A DNA stretch of 34,867 bases from an uncultured Clostridia bacterium (GTDB lineage: Bacteria > Bacillota > Clostridia > Christensenellales > Pumilibacteraceae), in the NCBI GenBank assembly GCA_947086925.1, contig CAMUAL010000018.1, forward strand, positions 1 through 34,867, read 5' to 3'. Position 1 is the first letter of the stretch. The number at the start of each line of letters is the position of its first letter. Below the pieces are notes generated by a model. It saw only the letters and a list, made by a program, of their open reading frames with translations. It searched no databases and had not been told where the DNA came from. This document shows positions 1 to 10,800 of the stretch, in pieces. The translations under genes and the position numbers were made by a program.

Positions 1-3000
1 AGCACGGATATTTACAACTACTCCGAAAATTATTTTACCGTAAAAGTGGCGGGAACTTCGGGCAATGACGCTACGTTGTGTTTTACCGCAAAAGCATATA
101 CGGGCAATCTCCCCAAAACGCCGAGAATCGCAATCGTACTTGCTAATGCAAATAATCCTGACGACAAAGTGAAGGTGTTAATAGACGTAACGGTAAATGC
201 GTCGGCACCCGCAACGCTAAGTGAAAACACGATTCAGCAGCTTTATGTGGGTGATTTGCTTAATGCCGATCGCAAGAGCGTAAGCAGTCTTAACACAACC
301 GAAGCTTACAAATTTCCCATAGAACTTAAAAACAATACGAAAATAGAAATCGACTTGTATAGGTATCTTTTGGGCAGAAAGCTGTACTTTGCGTCTTCAA
401 ACGACTCTCAGGGCAATCCTCTTTATACTTTCGATTCCACGCATGCAATAAGCGTTCCCGAGGTAGGAGCCACCGATTTCGGCACAGCCGGCACAAATGT
501 TCTCAAAAACGATACCAATCAGGGCGAGTATCTCACGTTTAACGATTTATCAACCGTAAGGCTTGCAACCGACGAGGCTCACAAACCTGCAATTTCCACG
601 GGCGAGGACGGTTGGAGCATAGAATATTACGAGTCGGGCAATAATGCTCAGAACTTGCGCTTTGTAATATCTCTCGATATTACCACGAGCGATATGAAAC
701 TTATGAATCTTAACGGCGCGCCTTTGTGGAAAGACGACGGTTCGTTCTTCGAAATGTCGCTGTGTTTACAAATGGGCACGGCATATTTACGTGTGCGTAT
801 TCCCGTGGTTTTCTTGCCTTCCGATGCCCCCAAGGCATTAACGGTTTATAATTTCGACACATCGCTCAATGCGGGCAGCACTTACACTTCTTATGAGGAT
901 ATCATGGGAGAACACCGCGTAAACGGATATAACACCGTTCGTATTTATCCCGAAGATATTTGCGATTTTCCTAGCTACGATAATTACGACGACCCGTACA
1001 ATCCTTTAAGAAGCGAGAAAATTCACTTTATTTCGGAATTTGTTCCTACGCCCACGGGCAATAATATTGTTTCCATAAACGCAGGCGAGGATGACAACGG
1101 CAACGTATATTACGACGTTACGGGATTAGCCAATGGACGTTCCGACATAACTTTCCGAGTTTATTACCGCATTAAATCGCTTGATTTCGAACGCTCGTAT
1201 ATTTCGGTTCGCGTGCCTTTTACCGTTTACGGTCAGTATGATGTAACCTTTAACATTGCGGGAGCAAAGGCGCGTACCTTTACAATCGATTCGTCTATGT
1301 TCCGCGCTCTTAAAGACGCTCAGTATCAGATAGTCGGCGCGTCGGTATTCAACCGTAACAGCGAGGACACTCAGAGCTATGCAAACGTATCTTACAGCAA
1401 CGGCGTTATAACCGTAAGTCCTCGTCTTAACGCAGACAGCGACGATAAAGTAGGCGTTGTTGTTACTCTCGTGAATATGCAGGGTCAGCGCATCGAACTC
1501 GATTGCAAAATGGTTATCGACCTTACCGCAAACGATTTCTTCTACGGATGGGCAACTTGGGCAAAGGTTCTGTTTTGGATAGGAATAGGTCTTGCCGCCG
1601 CGCTGTTTATTCTGTTTATAGTGTGGTTGTTCTTGCGCTCATTGCACAGACACAAAATCGACGAGTTGGAAACTACCGCACCTACAAGCGCGTATATTAT
1701 CAAACTTAATTCCACGATAGCCGCGGCACAGGCACAACACAAGCTTGCGTCGCAGAGCTACGCGCCGCAACAGAATAACGGTATGGCTCCCAATGGTCAG
1801 ATGTTGCAACTCGGCGCGGGTCCCGCATCTACTCCCGTGCCCAACCCCAACACGCTACAACTCGGGGCAACCAATCCGAATACTCAGCAGATGTCGCAAC
1901 CCGCATACTCTATGGGCACTACGGTATCGTTTGCGTCGGGAGCGCCTATTCCGTCGCAATCCGCTCAGACATCGCAGGCGGCACAGGCACCGTACGACGA
2001 TATTTATATTCCCATCTCCGACGAAGATTTGTTGCAACGCATTTACGAGGAGAAGTTCGAGCCGCGCGGAATGCTTAAACGCACTTTCGACAAGAGTAAA
2101 GATTTACAGCAGCGCGAGCTCGAAAAAGAGAAAGAACGCATACGCGAAGAAGTTCGCAACGGCGTAAGCATAGAAGAAGCTTGCAAGTCGCTCAAACAGC
2201 GCGGTATCGAGGCTGTTGGGCTTACGCGCAGTATGCCTGCCGACGCTCCCGAAGAACCGCAAGTTGACCCGCTTATCGCCATTTTGGGATTCGACCCCGC
2301 CGACCCGATTGTTGCCGATGTTAAACGCGAAGAACCGCAAGAAGATTGGTTGGAGGAGTATAAGAAGTTCAAAGAGGCTGAATACAACAATCTGCGTATT
2401 GCCGCCGAGCTTGCGATTATCGAAAGCCGCATAGAGGCGATATCCTCTGCAAACGAAAAGACAGAATCCGACTTGTCGGGCGCGAATATCGCTCTCGAAG
2501 AACTTGCGTTCGGTATTAAGGAAACCGAGCAAAAGCTCGACGATAAGAACACCGACTTGGCTGTCGAACGTCGTAAATCGGCAAAAGAGGCCCTTAACAA
2601 AGAAATAGCCGAGCTCGAAGCAAAGATAAAAGCCGATAAAGAGGCAGTTGCAAAACGTAAATTCGAGGTCGAATCAGGCTCTGCATTGCTTGAAAAAATA
2701 AAAGAGCTTTCGAGCGAGTATGCGGGCAAGAAAGAGGCTACCGACGCGCTTATGGCGTCGAGCGTTTCCGAACTCGAAGCGGCACGTGCCGAGGCCGACA
2801 AAGCCGCCGAGCTTGCCGCAAAAGCCAAACATCAGGCAGAACTTAAAATCAAGCTCGAAACTCTCAATCCCATGATGGAAACGGTCAACTTGCTTGACGG
2901 CGAAATCAATGTTATTGCGGATTCGATTGCAAACAGCACCGCCGAAAAGGATTCGCGCAAAACTGCGGTATCGGCATTGCAGACGGAATTGTTGTCTACA

Positions 3001-4842
3001 ACCGATTCGTCAAAGATAACTCAAATAAGCGAGAACATAAAAGACCTGAATAAGGAAATTTCCGAATTAGACCGCACTGCTACTGCAAATACTACTCTTA
3101 AAACCAACAAGGGTATCGAGTTTGCATCGATACGTCGCAAGGCGAACGAATTTATCGAAAAAGAGGGAGTGGAACTTGAAGAAGTTATCGCGGCGGAAGA
3201 CGAGATAATCGGCAAGATTGCTCTCGACAAGCTGTTAAAGCAGACCGAGGAAGAAAAGAACAAAGCCGAGGAGGCGGTTGCTCATTGGCAGAATGTGTGC
3301 GATTCGCTTACCGAGAATCTCGATTCGTCGGTTATGGAATCCGCTGCGGAAACGGCTCAACGCATTAAAACCGCCGAAGAAGAACTTGCGTCGGCAAAGG
3401 CGAGCCTTGAAGAACTCGATGCAAAAATCGAAGCGGCAACCGATGACGATGAAAAGCTTAATCTTACAATGGAGCAAGCTACGCTGAGCGAGCAGATAGC
3501 GACTCTTACTACGGCTTTGGAAGAAGCCCGTGCCGAGGGTATCAAGTCTAATCTCGAACATCGCACAAAAGGCGAGGAAGAAATCGAAAACGCGCGTGAA
3601 GAACTCAACCGTGCGAAAGAAGATTTCGAACGCGCATCCGAGCACTTCCACGAAGTAAGCATAAACGTAAATCCTCTTGACCTCATTACTTCCGGCAGCG
3701 GTATAATTTCGCAAGACCGCAAGAAGATTGAAGCGGAGAACTTAAAGAAGATTCTCGAAGAACAGAAAAAGGCAACCGAGCAAGCGAATCTTCAAGCGCA
3801 GATTGCCCGTCAGGAAGCCGAAAAAGCCGTTGCCGACGCGCAACGTGCGTCCGAAGAAAGCAAAGCCGAGGCCGAGCGTTTGGCGCAAGAAGCTTTGGAG
3901 CGTGCCGAAGCCGCCCGCGAGGAGGCAGAACAGAAAGCGCGTGACGAGGCGGAACGTGCCCGCTTAGAGGCTCAGGAAGAAATCGAGCGTGCAAGACTCG
4001 AAGCCGAAGAAAGCAAGCGTTTGGCGGAAGAAGAAGTGGAACGCGCACGCAAAGCCGCCGAGGAAGAAGCAGAACGCCTGCGTTCCGAAATGGAAGAAAG
4101 CAAGCGTTTGGCTGAGGAAGAAAACGAACGTATACGCAAAGAATCCGAGGAAGAGGCAGAGCGTTTGCGCAAAGAGTCCGAGGAGGAGACCGAGCGCATA
4201 CGCAGAGAAACCGAGGAAGAAGCGGAGCGCAAGCGTCTCGAAGAAGAGGAAGCTCGTAAAGCCGCCGAGGAGGAAGCGGAGCGTAAGCGTCTCGAAGAGG
4301 AGGAAGCTCGCAAAGCCGCCGAGGAAGAGGCGGAGCGCAAGCGTCTCGAAGAAGAGGAAAACGCACGTAAAGCCGCCGAGGAAGAAGCTAAGAATAAGGC
4401 TCGCATAGACGAAAAAATCGCTAAGCGTAAAGCGGAAATCGCGGTTCTCAGAAGCGAACTCAAAAACATAACCGAAGAAGAACAAGGTAACGCATTGCGT
4501 GAAAAATTCTACGCGATTCAGCTTGCTTTGGACGATGAAGAAAAAACGTCTACCGAGCTTACCGACTTGCTTGCCAAATCCATGGACGACGCAAGCCATG
4601 CGGCCGAGCTGTCGCGTTACAAAAAGTTGGCTAACCAAAAGCCGAAGAGAATCGTCAAGAAGGTTACCGAGCGCGTAAACCGCATACCCAAGTCTAAACG
4701 GCGTCCGTCGGCACGCCCCGGAGCAAGACCCGCGGCACGCCCCGGAGCAAGACCTGCGGCGCGTCCCGGTGCAAGACCCGCGGCACGTCCCGGAACAAGA
4801 CACACATCAAGACCGAGCGGCAGAACGCCCTCTAAAAAATAA
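1..4842 (+). CDS. Giant single-pass membrane protein with beta-rich N-terminal part and cytoplasmic coiled coil (5' truncated)
   Basis: The frame is open from base 1, so the start lies upstream of the window; the GTG at 46 need not be the start. The visible part is 1613 residues. Residues 1-515 are beta-rich, Ser/Thr/Asn/Asp-rich and low in Lys runs, like extracellular Ig-type modules. One strong hydrophobic helix follows at about 522-545, then basic residues (RSLHRHK), which suggests N-out/C-in topology. Residues 560-660 are Gln/Pro/Asn-rich and disordered. From about 670 to 1500 the chain is charged alpha-helix and coiled coil, including 18-residue EEEAERKRL-type repeats. The last 40 residues are an Arg/Pro/Ala/Gly tail ending RTPSKK. 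I do not recognise a named family. It lies 27 bases before a second giant coiled-coil gene with a good ribosome site between, so the two are probably co-transcribed. An envelope-spanning scaffold is an inference; an adhesin or mechanosensor is an alternative. Confidence 0.88.
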   Translation, partial: STDIYNYSENYFTVKVAGTSGNDATLCFTAKAYTGNLPKTPRIAIVLANANNPDDKVKVLIDVTVNASAPATLSENTIQQLYVGDLLNADRKSVSSLNTTEAYKFPIELKNNTKIEIDLYRYLLGRKLYFASSNDSQGNPLYTFDSTHAISVPEVGATDFGTAGTNVLKNDTNQGEYLTFNDLSTVRLATDEAHKPAISTGEDGWSIEYYESGNNAQNLRFVISLDITTSDMKLMNLNGAPLWKDDGSFFEMSLCLQMGTAYLRVRIPVVFLPSDAPKALTVYNFDTSLNAGSTYTSYEDIMGEHRVNGYNTVRIYPEDICDFPSYDNYDDPYNPLRSEKIHFISEFVPTPTGNNIVSINAGEDDNGNVYYDVTGLANGRSDITFRVYYRIKSLDFERSYISVRVPFTVYGQYDVTFNIAGAKARTFTIDSSMFRALKDAQYQIVGASVFNRNSEDTQSYANVSYSNGVITVSPRLNADSDDKVGVVVTLVNMQGQRIELDCKMVIDLTANDFFYGWATWAKVLFWIGIGLAAALFILFIVWLFLRSLHRHKIDELETTAPTSAYIIKLNSTIAAAQAQHKLASQSYAPQQNNGMAPNGQMLQLGAGPASTPVPNPNTLQLGATNPNTQQMSQPAYSMGTTVSFASGAPIPSQSAQTSQAAQAPYDDIYIPISDEDLLQRIYEEKFEPRGMLKRTFDKSKDLQQRELEKEKERIREEVRNGVSIEEACKSLKQRGIEAVGLTRSMPADAPEEPQVDPLIAILGFDPADPIVADVKREEPQEDWLEEYKKFKEAEYNNLRIAAELAIIESRIEAISSANEKTESDLSGANIALEELAFGIKETEQKLDDKNTDLAVERRKSAKEALNKEIAELEAKIKADKEAVAKRKFEVESGSALLEKIKELSSEYAGKKEATDALMASSVSELEAARAEADKAAELAAKAKHQAELKIKLETLNPMMETVNLLDGEINVIADSIANSTAEKDSRKTAVSALQTELLSTTDSSKITQISENIKDLNKEISELDRTATANTTLKTNKGIEFASIRRKANEFIEKEGVELEEVIAAEDEIIGKIALDKLLKQTEEEKNKAEEAVAHWQNVCDSLTENLDSSVMESAAETAQRIKTAEEELASAKASLEELDAKIEAATDDDEKLNLTMEQATLSEQIATLTTALEEARAEGIKSNLEHRTKGEEEIENAREELNRAKEDFERASEHFHEVSINVNPLDLITSGSGIISQDRKKIEAENLKKILEEQKKATEQANLQAQIARQEAEKAVADAQRASEESKAEAERLAQEALERAEAAREEAEQKARDEAERARLEAQEEIERARLEAEESKRLAEEEVERARKAAEEEAERLRSEMEESKRLAEEENERIRKESEEEAERLRKESEEETERIRRETEEEAERKRLEEEEARKAAEEEAERKRLEEEEARKAAEEEAERKRLEEEENARKAAEEEAKNKARIDEKIAKRKAEIAVLRSELKNITEEEQGNALREKFYAIQLALDDEEKTSTELTDLLAKSMDDASHAAELSRYKKLANQKPKRIVKKVTERVNRIPKSKRRPSARPGARPAARPGARPAARPGARPAARPGTRHTSRPSGRTPSKK
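4213..4377 (+). repeat. Three tandem 54-57 bp repeats in coiled-coil coding sequence
   Basis: Units start at 4213, 4267 and 4321. Each encodes EEEAERKRLEEEEARKAA; the third carries one extra Asn codon (57 bp). The units differ mainly at synonymous positions. This indicates tandem duplication that kept the protein repeat. It encodes a highly charged single alpha-helix or coiled coil. Confidence 0.9.
4711..4800 (+). repeat. 24-bp tandem repeats encoding Arg/Pro/Ala/Gly tail
   Basis: Three full units (4711, 4735, 4759) and one partial (4783-4800) encode ARPGARPA-type octapeptides. They form the strongly basic C-terminal tail of the first giant protein. The tail has no acidic residue, in contrast to the acidic coiled coil before it. 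Confidence 0.9.
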
Positions 4843-4869
4843 TAAAGGAAGAAAGGCGCAGGAGAGAGT

Positions 4870-7800
4870 ATGAAAAATTTATATGATGAAATAAGCAATC
4901 TTTCAATGGCGGATGACTCCGACGATGACGTTGAGTACGAAGAAGAAGTAATCGAGCGCGATGAAGAATACGATGACGGAAGCGACGATTACGATGACGA
5001 GGAGTACTACGACGACGAGGAAGAGTACGATGACGACGAAGGCTACGACGATTACGACGAGGAAGAAGAGGACTACGACGACGGTTACGGCGATCAGTAT
5101 TATGACGACCGTTTGAATCAGGTTCTTGACGAGCTTGCCGAGTTGAAACGCGGTATGAACGCACCTGCACCCGTGCAAGTGCCTCCTCAGCAACCGTTCG
5201 CGCCCGTTCAGCCTCATGTACTGTTCGGATTCCCTCAGCAGAACAATAACGAGGTTGTTATGTACAATGAGATTTCGCGTTTGCGCGACGAGCTTGCAAA
5301 AACGCAAAATTCTCAGAGCATGCACGAGGAGTTAAGCCGACTCAAAGAGGATATGGAACGTGAAAAACGTCATTCCGAAGAACATCTTCTCGACGAAATC
5401 AAACGCCTTAACGAACGTATCGAAGAGCTTCAACAGCCGGGAGGAGAACGCTCGGTCCCAAAAAGCATCGCCGGTGGTAGCTCATCGGCGGGGTATTTGC
5501 CCGAAGCACCTTCAAAAGAGTTGGGAAAGCTTGTCGGTATAAACGAAACTCTTTTGAAATCGCAACGCGATTCCGATGCGCATATTCTTTCGGATATAGC
5601 CGAGATTAAAACAAAGCTCGACTCCATTTTGGGTAGCGACGTAAACAAGGCTCTCGGCGAGCTCAACAATGCGGTTAAATCGGTAGCCGAGCGTCCCGTT
5701 TCCGCCGATAATACGCAGGTTTTAACCGAAATCACAGCCGCAATAGCGGGACTTAAAGCGTCGCTCGACGAAAGCCTTAAACAGATTAGCGACAAAAACG
5801 ACGAAGCGCAGGGACAATTCCGCACCGATATTCAGAGTCTTATAGAAACTCAGACTCAGAATTTGGCGGAATTTCAGGCGCAGGGTCAGAATCAAAGTCA
5901 AAATTCGGCAGGCGGTGTTATAGACACAAAGCTTTTAAATAAGCTTGCAAGAATTAAAACTTCCGATGCGGGAGTCGACCTTACCGAAATCATGCGTTCG
6001 GTGTACGAGCTTAAAGGTATGCTCGGTTCAAGCGACCCTAATCAGCAGTCGCTTGTAAACATGGCGCTTAAAGCGTATACCGACCTCGATTTGTTACATG
6101 CAACCATTGCAAACAGCACCGATTTCAGAATGAAACTCGAAGCTGTCGAGAATTTCGTTTCGTCGGTTAATGCGCAGGATTTCATTACTTCCGATGCTCT
6201 CGATGCTTACAATATCGTTTTAAAAGAGCTTATGGATACGCCGCTCGACCGCGATGTGTTCGATTCGCTCAGGTCTTTCGGAGATGCAACGGGCAAAATT
6301 TCCGTATCTTCAAGTAAAAAAGACGCAGTTAAAAGTTACCTTAAATTATCGGAACGTGCCAAAAAGGACGACATCGATAAGATTATAGACTATTTGCCCG
6401 ATATGGTTGCGGCGATTAACGACGCCGAGAATTCTCAGAACGTAGTTAATAACGCGCGACTTTCGGACGATATCAAAGCTCTTTACGAAGAACTCGAAAA
6501 AGTTCCCGAAGCGGATAAACATGCGATTGAAACGGAAATCATGTCGCTTATATCCGAACTCTCGTCGATTACGGTTGGCGATATAGTTACGTATTCGCCT
6601 TTAATGCCTTTGCCTACGTCCGACGCAGTTACGTTTAACGACGGCGATTCGGTTTCCGACCGCCTTAATATGCTTACGGCTACCGTGTCCGATATTGCCG
6701 AGGCTTTGGATAACCTTGCGGCGCAGTCGGCGGCGAATGCGGCAGATACCGAAGCGGTTGCCGCAACGGTTGAATCCGCTCGGTCGGAATCCGACGCGCA
6801 AGTGATTGAATCGGGCATAAACAGCGAACAGTTCGAAGAACTTAAAAACCGACTTACAGCACTTACCGCTCAGGTAAATCTCGACGAGTTGCTTGCCGAA
6901 ATTCAGCGTAATTTTGCGGGAGTGGGTAATCGCCTTGCCGCAATAGAGAGCCGTCTTAACAGTGTTCCGACGGTTTCCGAAGACGGAGAGTCGGCAGTGG
7001 TGTATGAGCCTGTCGAACCCGTTGCGCCCGCGTATTCTTCCGACGACGTTATTGCCGCGGTACAGAGTACGGGCAACGACATTATAGCTCAAACAAACGA
7101 TATAATAAACGGCATTGCAGACAAACTCGGCGCGGCAGATAACAGCGGCAACGAAGTTGTTTTGCAAGACCTTACCGAAATTAAAGAGCGTGTAGCCGAT
7201 TACGAGGCATTTATTACGCAAATTGCCGATTTGCGTGCCGAAATACCCGCATTGTTCGATTCGCTCAACATAGTTCCGCAGTTCGACAAGCTTTATGACG
7301 ATATAGTTGCTCAAATAGATAAACTGTACGACGATTTGTCGGCGGTAGACGGCGACACTGCCGAAAAAATACTTGCTAAGATAGACGAAGTAAAATCTGC
7401 CGTAGACGCCGTTACTTCTTCCGACCTTATGCCTACGCTTTTGGACGGCATCGTCGATTTCAGAGCGGCTTACGAAGACAGTCAGGCATTAAGCTCCGCA
7501 GACAGAGCAAAGCTTTTGGAAGACGTGGCGTTTGTGCGCTCCGAAGTGGAAAACAAGCTTTCGGCTATCGGAAGCGACGTTTCGAATAGCGAAATATATT
7601 CGCAGATAACAGAGCTTAAAGATAGATTCGACGAAAATATCCGCACTCTCGAAGAAAAAATCGCCTCGATAGCGGTAAACGAAACAAGCGTTACCGAATT
7701 GGCGGACGGTGTGGGCGAACAGATTGCCGCGGTAAGCGAGCAGATTGCCGGAGTAAACGAGCAAGTTGCTACGGTAAACGAGCAATTTAACGGCGTAAAC

Positions 7801-10800
7801 GAGCAACTTGCCGCAGTCAGCGCAAGCATAGAGTCGGGATTGGCTGCTCAGAATGATTCTATCGGAGCGGTATCCGAGGCTCAGCAAAGCGTTGTTTCCG
7901 CAATCGAAGAACTTAAAGAAAAGAGCGCGGCAATAGAGAACGCTATTAACCTTAACGGACTCACGGCAATGGAAAACAAAAATGCCATTACCGAAGACAT
8001 AAACCGCATAATCGAATTGCTTTCGCCCGACGAGGACGCCGAAGACGAAACCGAGGATTCCGAATTAAACGTATACGACGAAGTAAACGCAGTAGCGGAA
8101 AAAGTCGAAGAAATTCGCGCGGCGACAGAACGTAACAATGCCGACGTTATGGCGGCACTTGCCGATATAAAAGAGCAGGTGCATTTGAAAGAGCTCGAAC
8201 AGAGTCTTGCGGCTGTTACGGCTACCGAGGAAGAACAGCAAACTCTCCTTACCGAAATTGCGGGATTGCGCGAGCGTTTAAGCGGACTCGAAACGGCTCA
8301 GCAGTCGCAGGCGGAAAATACGGCGGCGCAGTTAGAGAGCACTTCGGCACAGTTGGAGAACATAAGCGGTATGCTTTCCGCACTTGCCGAAAGCAACACA
8401 ACCGCAGGGCTCGATGAAGAAACTACCAACGACATTAAGTCGATAATCGATGAAATAGCCGATATTAAGAGCAGATTAGAGGCTCAAACCGAAACCGAAT
8501 CGGATTTCGTGAGGATTCAGGACGATTTGACTTTTATACGCAATCAGATAGAAGCCACAATCGATTCGGTTCCCGAGGACGATTCCATTAGCGCATCGCT
8601 CGAAAGCGAAGGTATGTCGCTTATAATGGACGATATTGCGGCAATTAAAGAAAAGCTTGCCGCATTCGACGAGTACGACACCGTTGCCGAAATTCTTTCG
8701 CTGAGAGAAGACGTTAAAACGGCGCGTATGCTCGATACCAACGATTTGGCGGCAGAACTCGAAGGTCTTAAAGGCGACCTTACGGAGCTTAAAGCCGATA
8801 TATCCGATATTAAGTCTTATAAAGCGGACGGCGAAAGTGTTATAATCGGCGGCGAAAGCGGTCCTACCAGCGACGAAGTTAATATGTTGCTCGGCGAAAT
8901 CGTGTCTTTGCGCGACGAGATTCAGGCATACAAAGACGACGTAAACAACATGATTGCGGTTCAGGACGGTTCACAGCCTGCAACACCTGTTGCCGACGAG
9001 AACTTCTCGGTTGTGCTTGACGAGCTTAACGCGCTTCATAACGAAATCGACAATATAAAAATAGAAAATCTTGCCGAACAGGCGGGTGAAATCGACAATG
9101 TGCAATCCGCGCTTGCCGAAATAAAAGACATGATTTCCCGTAGAACCACACTTGTAGACGACGGAGCGGCGCGCGAATCGTCGGCGTCGGGCGAACTCAA
9201 TGTGGTTTTGGATGAGATTATAAACGTAAAAGACGAGGTTTCGGCGCTAAAAGCCGACTTTACGTCGCTTAACGAAACGGCGGCGTTGGAACGCGAAAGC
9301 GACGCTCAGGCAGAGCGTGCGGCATTGGCTGACGAAATGCAGTCGTTCAAAAACGAGCTTTACGCAATGATAGGCGAAAAACTCGAAGAACTTTCGTCCG
9401 TAAGTCCCGATTTGACCGAAGAACTCGAAAGCGTTAAAAACCAGCTTGCCGACTTGCAGGCACTTGCACTCGGCGGAATAGCTCCCGATAACGGCGCAGT
9501 TTCCGATAACGGCGCGGTGCTCAGCGAGCTTTCAGAAATCAAGTCGATGATAACGGGCGGTGCGGATGTTTCCGCAAGCAACGCAACTATCGACGAGCTT
9601 TACGGCGAAGTAGCCGAACTCCGCAAAGACCTCGAATCGGCGCGTTTGGGTCAGCCTGTTGCAGTCGATGGCGCGGTTACGGTAGACCTTACTTTTATAA
9701 ACAGTCAGCTTGCCGAGCTCCGCGACATAGTAAGCGGAATATCCTCTGCAACACCTGTTGCCGAATCAGAGCCCGACGCGGCGGTCCTCGGCGAAATCCT
9801 TACTTTGCGTGAAGAAGTCGCCGCTCTTTCGGAGCAGCTCGAAAATAGGCATAAGGCCGAAGATGCGGAATCCGAACCCGACGCCGCGCTTATGAGCGAA
9901 GTGCTCGGACTGCGCGAAGAACTTGCGGCACTGCGCGAACAAATCAATGACGCTCCCGCACATAACGAAGCTGACGATGCGGATAATACCGTACTCAACG
10001 AAATTCTCGCGCTTCGTGAAGAACTTGCGGCACTGCGCGAAAACGGAGAAACCGACAATGCTGTCGGACTCATGGAGAGCGTAGACGCCATTAAAGAGGA
10101 CGTGCGCGCAATAAAGGATGAGCCGGATTTGAGCATCATAAACGAAGTTCTTGCTTTGCGTGACGAATTTCAGGCGTTTAAAGACGAAATGTACAAGACG
10201 CGCACCGCTCCCGAGCAGGATAAGAGCAAGGACGAACTTATTGCGGAAGTGCAGTCGCTCAGAGACCAGCTGTTTGCAATCAGCATGGCAAACGTGAATG
10301 ACGGTACGGGCAACGATGTTGTGTACGAAAGCTACAATAACATTATTCTCGACGAAATTTCGTCTTTGCGCGACGAAATCGCTCTTATAAAGAATTCCGA
10401 CGAAACAAAAGCACTCGGCGAAGAACTCAGTCAGATGAAAGACAGGCTTACAAACCTTGCTATCGACGACAGCGAAAAAACAGAGGCGCGTTTCGAAGAA
10501 ATCCGCAAGGAACTAGCCAAACTCAAAGCAGACGAGTCGGACGTTGCAAACAACGTAATACTCGAAGAACTCGCAAATCTTAAAGAGGAACTCGCAAATC
10601 AGCGCGAAGCGGACGAAACAACTTTGAACTTCATGTCGGAAATGGCTCACTTGTTGGAGCGTCAGAACACCTATATTTCCGAGGCGTCGAACGAACGGCT
10701 CAGCGACGAAATCGAAAGCCTTAAATCGGAAATAGCGTCTTCGCTTTCCGTGCCCGCTGCTACTCCCGATAACGGCGCGGTATTAAAAGAACTTGCGTCT

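Noticed and set aside
4213..4800. Tandem repeats that might suggest a CRISPR array
   Set aside because: The repeats are in-frame, adjacent without spacers, and preserve protein sequence.
3686..4803. Long minus-strand frames (226 and 279 aa) opposite the coiled-coil repeats
   Set aside because: They are mirror images of GAR/GCN/CGN-rich coiled-coil codons, give Leu/Arg/Phe-rich low-complexity peptides, and lack ribosome sites.
4903..5325. Minus-strand frame of 140 aa, strongly hydrophobic (Val/Ile-rich), could be taken for a membrane protein
   Set aside because: It is the complement of GAY/GAR/TAY codons of the acidic segment; Val/Ile runs are the automatic result.
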